From Lachnospiraceae bacterium (GTDB taxonomy: Bacteria; Bacillota; Clostridia; Lachnospirales; Lachnospiraceae), in the NCBI GenBank assembly GCA_015057505.1, contig SVEG01000002.1, positions 1 through 64,000 on the forward strand: DNA of 64,000 nt. Direction: 5' to 3'. Each line of letters opens with the position of its first letter. The first letter of the stretch is position 1. The position numbers and the translations under genes were made by a program. Under the pieces are notes generated by a model. The model was not told where the DNA came from and made no database searches. It saw nothing but the letters and a program-made list of their open reading frames with translations. Shown here piece after piece: positions 15,838-24,764 of this stretch.

Positions 15838-18837
15838 TTGTTAGAGCTCAAAAACATCACAAAGGATTACCCTGCCGGCGGAGAGACAGTCCACGCCCTA
15901 AAGGGAATCGATTTACAGTTTCGTAAAAGTGAATTTGTTTCAATCTTAGGTCAGTCAGGCTGTGGTAAAACCACAATGCTTAACATTATCGGCGGACTCG
16001 ACCAGTATACAAGCGGCGACCTTGTTATCAATGGTAAGTCTACCAAGAATTTTAAAGACAGAGATTGGGATGCATATCGTAATCATTCCATCGGTTTTGT
16101 ATTCCAGTCATATAACCTTATCCCTCATCAGTCGGTACTTCAGAACGTTGAGCTTGCACTTACCCTTTCAGGCGTTTCCAAATCAGAGCGTCGTGCCAGA
16201 GCCAAGAAAGCTCTCGAAGAGGTTGGTCTTGCTTCTCAGATACATAAGAAGCCAAGCGAGATGTCCGGTGGACAGATGCAACGTGTTGCAATTGCCCGTG
16301 CCATCGTTAACAATCCCGATATCATTCTTGCCGATGAGCCCACAGGTGCACTTGATACGGAGACCAGTGTTCAGGTTATGGAAATCCTTAAGGAAATCTC
16401 CAAGGACAGACTTATTATCATGGTTACACATAACCCTGACCTTGCAGAGGAATATTCCACACGTATCATCCGCATGCTTGATGGTGTTATAACCAATGAT
16501 TCCATGCCGCTTACCGAAGAAGAGATTAAAAAGGAGCAGGCCGCTGACAAAGCAAGACTTGAAGGCGAAAAGAAAACCAAGAAGCCGTCCATGTCCTTTG
16601 CGACATCCTTCGGCTTATCCCTCAAGAACCTTTTTACCAAGAAAGGCCGTACAATCCTTACCTCCTTTGCAGGAAGTATCGGTATTATCGGTATCTCTTT
16701 GATTTTTGCGGTTTCACAGGGTACAACCAATTATATCAATACGGTACAGGAAGATACGCTTTCTTCTTACCCGCTCACTCTTGAAGCCCAGAGCATGGAT
16801 CTTAGTTCCATCATGTTGGCATTTATGGGTACAGCTCAATCCAACGGCGAACACGATAAAGATGCAATTTATCAGAAATCCATGATTTACGATATGCTTA
16901 ATGCACTTAACTCTGCCGAGACAATTGAGAATGACTTGCACTCCTTCAAGAAATTCCTTGAAGCCGAGCGCGCCAACCCCGACAGTCCTTCAAGACTTCA
17001 CGAGACAGTTACCGGTGTGCAGTACACCTATGACCTTGATATGCTTGTTTATACCAAGAATGTAGACGGTTCAATTATCCGTTCTGACGCAGAAGCACTT
17101 ATGCAGGAGATTTTGTTGGAAAGCTTTGGCATGGATATGTCGAGCATGGTTACCATGTCACAGTCTTCACCGATGTCAAGCAGCATGATGTCAATGGGCA
17201 TGTCTCTTTGGCAGGAAATGCTTCCCGGTGATAACGGCAAGCTTATCAATCCCATCCTTGAGAAACAGTATGATGTAATTTACGGCTCATGGCCGACAGA
17301 ATATAACGAAATAGTCTTGGTTGTAGACTCTCGCAACGAGCTTGACGATATGACGCTTTACGCTTTAGGACTTAAATCCAAAGAAGAAATCGACAAACTT
17401 GTAGATGCCTCAATTAACCAGACTCTTCTTGAGTACGAGACTAAGAAGTGGTCATTTGAAGAAATCTGTAACATGGAATTTGTAGTTATCCTTAATTCCA
17501 ACTGCTATTCTCTTGATGAAAAAACAGGTCTTTATACAGACTTAAGAGATACAGCCGCAGGTCTTAAATACCTTTATGACAACGGCACCAAACTTAAAGT
17601 ATCCGGTATCATAAGACCGAATGAGGACGCTGTATCCGCAATGCTTACAGGCGCCATAGGATATACCAACGAACTCACAAAATACGTTATCGAAAACACT
17701 AAAGAGTCTGCTGCTATTACTGCACAGTTAGAAAATACAACTACCGATATTTTTACGGGACTCCCCTTCAAGGATACCGACGGAAGTGTTTCAACAGCAA
17801 CAAAAGCTACTGCATTTAAGGAATATGTTGCTTCCTTAGACGAGAATAAGAAAGCTGAAGCTTATGTGAAAATCATGAGCATTCCTTCACAGGAAATGAT
17901 TGATGCTTATGTTTCTCAGTCAGTAGGTGCTATGACACGTGCCGACATTGAAAATATTATGATTCCCGCAATTGCCCAGGAAACAGGCATGCCTATCGAA
18001 GAAATCTCAGGCTACCTTACATCTATGAGTGATGCGGACTTATTTGAAATGTTCACACAGCTTGCAATTGAACAGTTTAAGGCACAGTATGCCGCACAGG
18101 TAGAAGCTCAGCTTAGTGCCATGAGTACAACCCAGCTCGCTGCTGCTCTCTCAATGACAGTCGATACTTATACAGAAGAACAGTGTGCAAAATATTATGA
18201 TGAGGTACTCGTTTTCTCAACTTCTACTTATGAGAATAACTTACGCACACTCGGTTATGTAGATCTTGATGACCCTGCTACAATTAATCTTTATGCTGCA
18301 TCTTTTGAGGATAAAGATACTATCGAAGAAGCAATCGCAGACTACAATAAAAACGCTGATGAGTTTTCACAGATTACTTATACAGATTATGTAGGATTAA
18401 TGATGTCTTCCATAACATCAATAATCAATGCAATAACATACGTGCTTATTTCCTTCGTAGCCGTATCACTTATTGTTTCATCAATAATGATTGGTGTTAT
18501 TACACTTATCTCAGTACAGGAAAGAACTAAAGAAATCGGTATTCTCCGTGCAATCGGTGCTTCTAAGAAAAATGTTTCCAGTATGTTCAATGCCGAAACA
18601 CTTATCATCGGTTTCACTTCAGGCTTACTCGGTGTCCTTGTAACCTACCTGCTTTGTATTCCGATTAACTTTATTCTTCATACGCTTACAGGAATCAGCA
18701 CATTGAGCGCAGTACTTCCCGTTCCTGTTGCAGTTATTCTTGTAATTATCAGCATGACCTTAACACTCATTGCCGGTGTTATCCCTTCAAGAAGCGCCGC
18801 AAAGAAAGATCCGGTCGTTGCATTACGTACAGAATAA
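15838..18837 (+). CDS. MacB-like ABC transporter, ATPase-permease fusion
   Basis: This encodes 999 residues from TTG 15838, which has AGAAAGG at good spacing; an in-frame ATG at 15829 is the alternative. The N-terminal ~230 residues are a LolD/MacB-class ATPase (Walker [11 protein letters not shown], signature [14 protein letters not shown], Walker B IILADEP). A permease follows: one helix near residue 280, a large external domain (~300-860), and three helices in a C-terminal FtsX-type core ([17 protein letters not shown]). Such fusions usually export or sense peptides and antimicrobials; here no partner gene is adjacent. The external Met/Ser-rich stretch ([20 protein letters not shown]) is unusual. 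Confidence 0.9.
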   Translation: MLELKNITKDYPAGGETVHALKGIDLQFRKSEFVSILGQSGCGKTTMLNIIGGLDQYTSGDLVINGKSTKNFKDRDWDAYRNHSIGFVFQSYNLIPHQSVLQNVELALTLSGVSKSERRARAKKALEEVGLASQIHKKPSEMSGGQMQRVAIARAIVNNPDIILADEPTGALDTETSVQVMEILKEISKDRLIIMVTHNPDLAEEYSTRIIRMLDGVITNDSMPLTEEEIKKEQAADKARLEGEKKTKKPSMSFATSFGLSLKNLFTKKGRTILTSFAGSIGIIGISLIFAVSQGTTNYINTVQEDTLSSYPLTLEAQSMDLSSIMLAFMGTAQSNGEHDKDAIYQKSMIYDMLNALNSAETIENDLHSFKKFLEAERANPDSPSRLHETVTGVQYTYDLDMLVYTKNVDGSIIRSDAEALMQEILLESFGMDMSSMVTMSQSSPMSSSMMSMGMSLWQEMLPGDNGKLINPILEKQYDVIYGSWPTEYNEIVLVVDSRNELDDMTLYALGLKSKEEIDKLVDASINQTLLEYETKKWSFEEICNMEFVVILNSNCYSLDEKTGLYTDLRDTAAGLKYLYDNGTKLKVSGIIRPNEDAVSAMLTGAIGYTNELTKYVIENTKESAAITAQLENTTTDIFTGLPFKDTDGSVSTATKATAFKEYVASLDENKKAEAYVKIMSIPSQEMIDAYVSQSVGAMTRADIENIMIPAIAQETGMPIEEISGYLTSMSDADLFEMFTQLAIEQFKAQYAAQVEAQLSAMSTTQLAAALSMTVDTYTEEQCAKYYDEVLVFSTSTYENNLRTLGYVDLDDPATINLYAASFEDKDTIEEAIADYNKNADEFSQITYTDYVGLMMSSITSIINAITYVLISFVAVSLIVSSIMIGVITLISVQERTKEIGILRAIGASKKNVSSMFNAETLIIGFTSGLLGVLVTYLLCIPINFILHTLTGISTLSAVLPVPVAVILVIISMTLTLIAGVIPSRSAAKKDPVVALRTE

Positions 18838-18847
18838 AATATAAATT

Positions 18848-19025
18848 AAAAAGATGGTTATAACCATTGTTCGCTTGTTCCCAGAGGGAAACTTCGTTTC
18901 CAAAAGAGTTTGCAGGCAAACTCTTTTACACTCGTTACATGCGTCCGTTTATGTCGGACTGAAGTCCGCCAAAGCCCGGACACATGTCTCGGAAATGCGT
19001 ACAATTGGATTATAATCATCTTTTT
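18848..19025. repeat. Foldback element with branched hairpins (178 bp)
   Basis: The ends form an imperfect closing stem (AAAAAGATGGTTATAACC pairing with the segment ending in ATCTTTTT). Inside are a perfect 12-bp hairpin AAAAGAGTTTGC/GCAAACTCTTTT (18902-18927), a GTTCCC/GGGAAAC hairpin, and ACATG-GTCCG pairing with CGGAC-CATGT around an inner GGACT/AGTCC loop. It follows the ABC transporter stop by 10 bases and ends in T5, so it may also terminate transcription. Confidence 0.65.
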
Positions 19026-19119
19026 AATTCCCAGTAAATTCGTATTTTCAGAATTTTTCATTATTTTAACACTATTTTCTAATTCAAAAATATTTTTTTA
19101 AAAATTTTCAATTTATGTA

Positions 19120-19148
19120 TTGACAAATCTGATTTTATCAGATATAAT
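19120..19148 (+). promoter_or_regulatory. Consensus promoter with embedded operator-like dyad
   Basis: Perfect TTGACA (19120-19125) and TATAAT (19143-19148) with a 17-base spacer. The spacer contains an exact 17-bp dyad ATCTGAT-TTT-ATCAGAT (19127-19143), placed where a repressor would block polymerase. Confidence 0.8.
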
Positions 19149-19154
19149 TAAGTC

Positions 19155-19465
19155 AAGATAAAGAAAGACATACAACACTAACAGAAAGAGAGGTACAGTC
19201 CAATGGGTTCTTAATAGAAACATCATAATATAAAGAAAGCGAGGTACGGTCCACCTAAAACATAATTTTTAGATTTATAATTATAAGTAACGCAACAAGT
19301 ACTTTTTCGTTTTATTACTCTTCTCCTTAAAAAAAGCATTTTTGCAAAACGTGGATTAATTCCAATTCAAATAAAATAATAAGAAAGACGAGGTAAAATA
19401 TCCAATGGATAGTATAGTTTAGAAGGAGTCATCAAAGATATCGGTTTGGTGGCTCCTTTTAATTT
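19155..19465 (+). ncRNA. Candidate small RNA / tiny-ORF transcript
   Basis: A ~310-nt unit lies between a consensus promoter and an intrinsic terminator (19423-19460) and contains no normal ORF. It carries three similar segments, AGAAAGAGAGGTACAGTCCA (19183), AGAAAGCGAGGTACGGTCCA (19234) and AGAAAGACGAGGTAAAATAT (19382). Two are followed by ATG and a very short ORF (MGS at 19203, MDSIV at 19405). The downstream DUF1538 gene has its own promoter, so this appears to be a separate transcript. No known RNA family is recognised. Confidence 0.55.
19423..19460 (+). terminator. Terminator of the small RNA unit
   Basis: AAGGAGTCA pairs with TGGCTCCTT (one G-U pair) around an 18-base loop, then TTTTAATTT. 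Confidence 0.75.
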
Positions 19466-19530
19466 GCTTTTTTCTAAGATTTAACATTTCTTAACTTTTC
19501 CTTAAATCCCAATATTCTCTCTCAAACCAA

Positions 19531-19559
19531 TTGAATTTCCCCCTCTACTGCTTTATAAT
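19531..19559 (+). promoter_or_regulatory. Predicted promoter of the DUF1538 operon
   Basis: TTGAAT, a 17-base spacer and TATAAT lie about 75 bases before the start of the DUF1538 gene. Confidence 0.65.
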
Positions 19560-19635
19560 TTAAGATGTGCGTTATACTCCTGCGTTCTTTATTTACAGGC
19601 TGATACGCAATAGTTTTTTAGAAAGAGGTGGTATT

Positions 19636-21159
19636 TTGACGGTTAAAACCCAACTTGGTGAGAAGCTTAAAGAAGGCATTGCATCAGTTCTTCCGATAGC
19701 ACTCATCGTAGCAATTCTTTGTTTAACCATAACACCGATTCCGACTGATTTGATGCTTTCATTTATAATCGGTACAGCCATGCTTATAATAGGACTCGGC
19801 TTATTTACTTATGGAGCAGACAACTCCATGTCGCTGATTGGTTCTCATACCGGTTCCAAGCTTACAGCTTCCCGTAAACTTTGGTTGATTCTTTTTATGA
19901 GTTTCCTGCTTGGTATCATTATTACAATTGCAGAACCTGACCTACAGGTTCTCGCAGACAATGTACCACATATTGACACTATGGTTCTTATTATCACTGT
20001 ATCATTAGGTGTCGGTTTTTTCCTCATGCTTTGCATGATAAGAATCTTTTTCAAAATACAGTTACGATGGATTTTACTCTTCTTCTACGGTGTAGTATTT
20101 ATTCTTGCAGCTTTTTCAGACAGTAATTTTCTTAGTGTTGCATTTGACTCCGGCGGGGTAACTACCGGTCCAATGACTGTTCCTTTTATCATGGCTCTCG
20201 GTGTCGGTGTATCTTCCATCCGAAGCGATAAGAATGCCGAGTCAGACAGTTTCGGTCTTGTAGCTCTTTGCTCAATCGGACCGATTCTTGCAGTACTCAT
20301 ACTTGGATTTTTCTATAGCGGTGACATCGGTGCTATTGCTGCTTCCACCGCAGAGAACTATGCCAATACCGTCGAACTTGGCAAAAGTTATTTGCACGCA
20401 ATTCCTGAATATATGCACGAGGTTATAATGGCACTCGCTCCAATCGTGGTTTTCTTCCTGCTGTTTCAGGTATTTTCGCTTAAGCTCCGCCGTTTACCGT
20501 TTATACGTATTATAATCGGTCTTATTTTCACATATGTGGGGCTTGTACTTTTCCTCACAGGTGTAAATGTAGGCTTTTCATCCCTGGGTATTGTTCTTGG
20601 TGAAGCCTTAGGTACGGGATGGACTCGCATTATACTTATTCCGATAGCAATGCTTATGGGTTGGTTTATCGTATCTGCTGAGCCCGCTGTTCATGTTCTA
20701 ACCAAACAGGTTGAAGAAATCAGTGCAGGTGCCGTTTCTGAAAAAGCCATGCGTATGAGTCTTTCAATCGCTATTGCGGGTGCCATGGGTCTTTCAATGC
20801 TCCGTGTGCTTACAGGACTTCATATATTCTGGTTATTAATACCCGGATATCTTGTTTCACTCGCATTAAGTTTTTTTGTTCCGCAGATGTTTACTGCCAT
20901 CGCGTTTGACTCCGGTGGAGTTGCTTCAGGTCCGATGACCGCAACATTTATGTTACCGTTTGTTACAGGAGTATGCCAGATTACAGGTGGCAATATTCTT
21001 ACAGATGCATTCGGTCTCGTATCCCTTGTTGCAATGATGCCGCTTATCACCATTCAAATTATGGGTGTTGTGTATGTAATCAAGAGCCGTCGTACTGTCG
21101 AAGCTCCGGTTGAAGTTTTTGGCGATACCGATATTATTGAACTGTGGGAGGTGTCATAA
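19636..21159 (+). CDS. DUF1538 family integral membrane protein
   Basis: This encodes 507 residues from TTG 19636, chosen for its GAGGTGG site. It is a polytopic membrane protein with two homologous halves; each contains AFDSGGV-(T/A)-(T/S)-GPMT followed by a DxFGLV loop, the hallmark of DUF1538. An inverted-repeat transporter-like topology is likely. The substrate is unknown. It overlaps the next gene by one base, and that gene is PII-like, suggesting the transporter is controlled by a PII-type signal. Confidence 0.85.
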   Translation: MTVKTQLGEKLKEGIASVLPIALIVAILCLTITPIPTDLMLSFIIGTAMLIIGLGLFTYGADNSMSLIGSHTGSKLTASRKLWLILFMSFLLGIIITIAEPDLQVLADNVPHIDTMVLIITVSLGVGFFLMLCMIRIFFKIQLRWILLFFYGVVFILAAFSDSNFLSVAFDSGGVTTGPMTVPFIMALGVGVSSIRSDKNAESDSFGLVALCSIGPILAVLILGFFYSGDIGAIAASTAENYANTVELGKSYLHAIPEYMHEVIMALAPIVVFFLLFQVFSLKLRRLPFIRIIIGLIFTYVGLVLFLTGVNVGFSSLGIVLGEALGTGWTRIILIPIAMLMGWFIVSAEPAVHVLTKQVEEISAGAVSEKAMRMSLSIAIAGAMGLSMLRVLTGLHIFWLLIPGYLVSLALSFFVPQMFTAIAFDSGGVASGPMTATFMLPFVTGVCQITGGNILTDAFGLVSLVAMMPLITIQIMGVVYVIKSRRTVEAPVEVFGDTDIIELWEVS

Positions 21160-21830
21160 TGGAACTGAATTTTGTTATATCAATACTTGACAGAGCCAAA
21201 GCCGATTCCATGACTTCCATATGTAATGACATCGGTTTACCGCTTGTAATAACGCTTCTTGGCCGTGGTACTGCAACCAGTGAACAATTAAGTCTTTATG
21301 GTCTTGAGGCCACCGAGAAAGCTGTTGTAGCCACGGTTGCCGACGGAGAAAAGACAAAGCAGCTTATTAAAAGTGCCAAGCGCAAAATGTTTATAGACAT
21401 TCCAGGTAATGGCGTAATGATGGCCATTCCCGTAAAAAGTGTAGGAGGAGGACGTACATTGGCTTACCTTACCAATAATACAACACCGGACAAAAATGTG
21501 CCGGAGATGAATTTTGAACACGAATTAATTCTTGTTATATTAAATCAGAGTTATATGGATGATGTAATGGATGCAGCCCGCTCCGTAGGTGCGGCAGGCG
21601 GAACCGTTCTTCATGCCAAGGGAACCGGCGCACAATATGCAAAGAAATTCCTCGGGGTTTCTCTTGCTTCTGAGAAAGAGGTTATACTTATTGCCGCCAA
21701 AGCTTCGGAGAAAGCCGATATTATGAAAGCTATCGTTGAGCAGGCAGGTCCCGGAACACCGGCAGGCGCAATTACATTTTCACTTCCGATTTCCGCAGTT
21801 GCAGGACTCCGTAATGTGGACCGCGATTAG
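21159..21830 (+). CDS. PII-like regulatory protein, partner of DUF1538
   Basis: This encodes 223 residues starting at the ATG in TAATG. It contains two PII-like (GlnB-fold) halves: the second has ARSVGAAGGTVLHAKGTG, similar to the PII region around the nucleotide-binding site, followed by KEVILIAAK and GPGTPAGAITFSLPI. The canonical T-loop uridylylation motif is not apparent. Probably a nucleotide-sensing subunit that regulates the membrane partner, an inference from linkage. Confidence 0.8.
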   Translation: MELNFVISILDRAKADSMTSICNDIGLPLVITLLGRGTATSEQLSLYGLEATEKAVVATVADGEKTKQLIKSAKRKMFIDIPGNGVMMAIPVKSVGGGRTLAYLTNNTTPDKNVPEMNFEHELILVILNQSYMDDVMDAARSVGAAGGTVLHAKGTGAQYAKKFLGVSLASEKEVILIAAKASEKADIMKAIVEQAGPGTPAGAITFSLPISAVAGLRNVDRD

Positions 21831-21838
21831 GGTTTTGA

Positions 21839-21987
21839 AATAAAATAACAGCGTATATATTCGGAATAAGACACGCTCTCGCTCCGATAAGCTGCGTAAT
21901 GGACACTAAGTTCGAGGATAAAATCCTCTCACTAAGTGCCAACGCGCTTATAGGGTCTTTTCCAAATATATACCCCGTTATTTTATT
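21839..21987. repeat. Foldback element (149 bp) sharing a core with the 37-kb element
   Basis: Terminal AATAAAATAAC pairs with GTTATTTTATT, and pairing continues inwards (GTATATATT-GGAA, ATAAGC-GCGT, GAGGAT-AAA-ATCCTC). The segment 21866-21893 is 25/28 identical to the minus strand of 37504-37531, within another foldback element. The remaining ~155 bases before the next gene show only a weak AT-rich stretch. Confidence 0.7.
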
Positions 21988-22145
21988 GTTAAAATTAATA
22001 CGCGGAGATAATTTCTATGTGTATCATTCCCGCTTACATTCAAGTATAATCTAAAATCATTGGGAGCAAAGTTATACTCCGACAAAATAGAGCAAACCTG
22101 CTTTTCCTGCATAATATGTAGTAAAAAGAAGAAAGCAGGAATGTT

Positions 22146-23048
22146 ATGGATAATCTTTATTATGTCATACCGGCTATAATTGCTTTGCTCATTATAGTCT
22201 TAATTATATTTTTTAATTTCAAAAAAAAGTCTGTTATCAGAAAGGTCGACTCTCTTACTACTCCCGAAAAAAATCAAATTCTGGATACTCTTGCCAAGCC
22301 TGTCGGCTATAATTACGATCCTTATCAAGATATTTTCACAACAAGGCACGATGCACCGCAAAAGGTTTTTGGTTATACAACACTCTATAATTTGGCGGCG
22401 CCATTTTTCAACATGATATTTGACTACGAAACCATCTATTTTAATTACAATTCAAGAACCTGGCTTATTGAAATGTGGAAAGGCCAATACGGAATAAATA
22501 TTGGTTGTGAGCTGGGAATTTACTATGCTGACCGTATACTTGAACCTGAGGAATACGATTTTGCACTTTTTAAGGCTGTGGATTCGAAAGATATGCTTGA
22601 TATTTCGCTAAAGCTTAACCAACACTCTAAAAATAAACCTTACAAATACACTAAGCTTGCTCATCTTCGTGACAAACACTGGTGGCTTACAGGCTTTAAG
22701 ATGGGATATTTTTCAAAGCCTCACCACCTTTTTGTGAATACAGGCATAACCTTTAAAGACTACCGCATGATGCAAAGTTTTCTTGAAAGTTTTGAGCAAA
22801 CCATGCCTGATACCCCCTACAAAACCAGCGGTCTTACCGTGTACTTCACCTTTTATAAAAGCAACAGAAAGTACCCGTTTTTCAAAAAAGCGGTTCGCAG
22901 TATCGCGCTTCTATCATGCCATGCTTACTGCAAACTATTCAACTTTGTAACAAAACCCTTCAAAAAGAGCGGTGATAAATTACTCTACCTGTATTACTTC
23001 CTGCCTTTTGCGACAAAACGTATATTCAGGGTAAAGCATCACAAATAA
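22146..23048 (+). CDS. DUF4474 domain membrane protein
   Basis: This encodes 300 residues. One N-terminal helix (IPAIIALLIIVLIIFF) precedes a ~230-residue domain with motifs YNYDPYQDIFTTRHDAPQ, FDYETIYFNY and WLIEMWKGQYGINIGCELGIYY, which fits DUF4474. The function is unknown. The metallophosphoesterase gene follows after 22 bases, so the two are probably cotranscribed. Confidence 0.8.
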   Translation: MDNLYYVIPAIIALLIIVLIIFFNFKKKSVIRKVDSLTTPEKNQILDTLAKPVGYNYDPYQDIFTTRHDAPQKVFGYTTLYNLAAPFFNMIFDYETIYFNYNSRTWLIEMWKGQYGINIGCELGIYYADRILEPEEYDFALFKAVDSKDMLDISLKLNQHSKNKPYKYTKLAHLRDKHWWLTGFKMGYFSKPHHLFVNTGITFKDYRMMQSFLESFEQTMPDTPYKTSGLTVYFTFYKSNRKYPFFKKAVRSIALLSCHAYCKLFNFVTKPFKKSGDKLLYLYYFLPFATKRIFRVKHHK

Positions 23049-23070
23049 TTATCAGAACGGAGTAATTTTT

Positions 23071-23946
23071 ATGAGCTATACAAAGCGCCTTGACCGTGCA
23101 TTTGAAAATGCACCCATTCTGCCTATTACCTCTAATACAAAATATGTCTTTTTCAGCGACTGCCACAGAGGCTCCGGCAATAATAACGATAATTTTCTCA
23201 AAAACGTTAATAATTACTTTGCTGCCCTCCAGTATTATTTTCAATACGGATTCAGCTATATTGAGGTCGGTGACGGTGACGAACTGTGGGAAAACTGTAA
23301 ATTAAATCAAATAACCGAAATACACAGCGATATTTTTCTACAGTTATCTAAATTCCAGAAATCAGGGCGCTTATATATGCTCTACGGAAATCACGATATC
23401 GAAAAAAAATCCATAAAAAAAGACCATGGAAATCTATTTCCCTGTCTTACGGTCTACGAAGGCTTGATTTTCAAACCTGATAATTCCACTGTAAATCTTC
23501 ACGTAACGCATGGACATCAGGCAGACTTTTTAAATTCTGTACTCTGGCGGCTTGCAAAATTTCTTGTGCGGCACCTTTGGACACCGCTTGAAAATCTTGG
23601 TTTCTCTGACCCCACAAGCGCTGCAAAAAATAATACCAAAAAAGAGAAAATCGAGAAACGTTTTATAGAATATGCAAAAAAATCCGGATGTCTCTTGCTT
23701 GCAGGACATACTCACAGACCAATGCTCGGAAACAGCACTTCTCCCTATTACAACTGCGGCAGCTGTGTTCATCCGCGTTGTATAACCTGCATTGAGCTGA
23801 CAGGCTATAATATAAGGCTTGTAAAATGGTGCTCGTGCACAGAAAAAAGCGGACACTTCGGCAATATATATACCAATCATCCGCCCATATATCCTGTTTA
23901 TATAAAACGTGAGGTACTTACCTCCGATACGCTTACTTCACTTTAA
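23071..23946 (+). CDS. Metallophosphoesterase
   Basis: This encodes 291 residues. All five calcineurin-like motifs are present: FFSDCHRG, EVGDGDELW (GDxxE form), YGNHDIE, THGHQADF and AGHTHRP. A dinuclear-metal phosphoesterase is expected; the substrate is unknown (UDP-2,3-diacylglucosamine hydrolase-like layout, but no lipid A here). A Cys-rich tail (NCGSCVHPRCITC) follows. Its 3' end overlaps the convergent phosphoesterase gene by 14 bases. Confidence 0.85.
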   Translation: MSYTKRLDRAFENAPILPITSNTKYVFFSDCHRGSGNNNDNFLKNVNNYFAALQYYFQYGFSYIEVGDGDELWENCKLNQITEIHSDIFLQLSKFQKSGRLYMLYGNHDIEKKSIKKDHGNLFPCLTVYEGLIFKPDNSTVNLHVTHGHQADFLNSVLWRLAKFLVRHLWTPLENLGFSDPTSAAKNNTKKEKIEKRFIEYAKKSGCLLLAGHTHRPMLGNSTSPYYNCGSCVHPRCITCIELTGYNIRLVKWCSCTEKSGHFGNIYTNHPPIYPVYIKREVLTSDTLTSL

Positions 23947-24760
23947 CAATAACAAGCTCCGGTCTGTTAAACACTCTCGGAATCGGTGTACTCTCTCTTG
24001 CAAGTCCGCGACTTACAATCAAAGTACCTGTATCATAGTCATACCTTCCTCCCGCATATTGGGGAAATAACCCCTGATTAGGCACATATATACCGTTAAT
24101 CAGACCCGGAATACGCCATTGTCCGCCATGAGCATGCCCGCTAAGCACCAAATCAAAATCATATTCCTTATAAGTATCGATAAGCTCCGGTCGATGCGAC
24201 AAAAGGATTGTATAATTTTCTGTATCAACACCCTTTAATGATTCCTTCATCTGTCGTTCTATACCTTTTCCATGCTTAGTATACTTAACGACTGCCGGAT
24301 CATCAACACCGCAAATATTGATACTTTCACCATTAATGGTTATGGTATCGCAATCACCTGATAAAACCACAGCTCCATATGACTCCACAATATCCAGAAT
24401 GTTGTCTATATCCTTGCTCCAATACTCATGATTACCGGTCACATAATAACAGGGATATTTTTCTGCAAGATATTTAATCGTAGTTTCCGCATTATCATAT
24501 GACTTCTCATCATCAAAAATATCTCCACCCAGAAGCACAATATCCGGGCTCTGTTCATCAACAGCATTAAGAAGAGTTTTTTGTCCCTTACCATATTTAT
24601 CCGAATGAAGATCCGTTATAAGTGCAAATGTCACTGTATTGCTGACCTTATCCGACTCAATGATATAAACCACCGTCTTAAGCCTCATATCGCAGGCAAT
24701 AAGCATGAATATTAGTACTATAGCGATTATAACCCGCCTTTTTTTCTTCTTGGACTTCAC
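23933..24760 (-). CDS. Membrane-anchored metallophosphoesterase (YaeI-like)
   Basis: This encodes 275 residues from GTG 24760, which has GGGGAG at good spacing; a TTG at 24775 overlapping the chemoreceptor stop is the alternative. After a Lys-rich start there is one membrane helix, then ITDLHSDKYGKGQ, LLGGDIFDD, VTGNHEYW, LSHRPE and LSGHAHGGQWRIPG. The class (YkuE/YaeI) includes enzymes acting on lipid-linked phosphates at the membrane. Confidence 0.85.
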   Translation of the reverse strand: MKSKKKKRRVIIAIVLIFMLIACDMRLKTVVYIIESDKVSNTVTFALITDLHSDKYGKGQKTLLNAVDEQSPDIVLLGGDIFDDEKSYDNAETTIKYLAEKYPCYYVTGNHEYWSKDIDNILDIVESYGAVVLSGDCDTITINGESINICGVDDPAVVKYTKHGKGIERQMKESLKGVDTENYTILLSHRPELIDTYKEYDFDLVLSGHAHGGQWRIPGLINGIYVPNQGLFPQYAGGRYDYDTGTLIVSRGLARESTPIPRVFNRPELVIVKVK

Positions 24761-24764
24761 CTTA

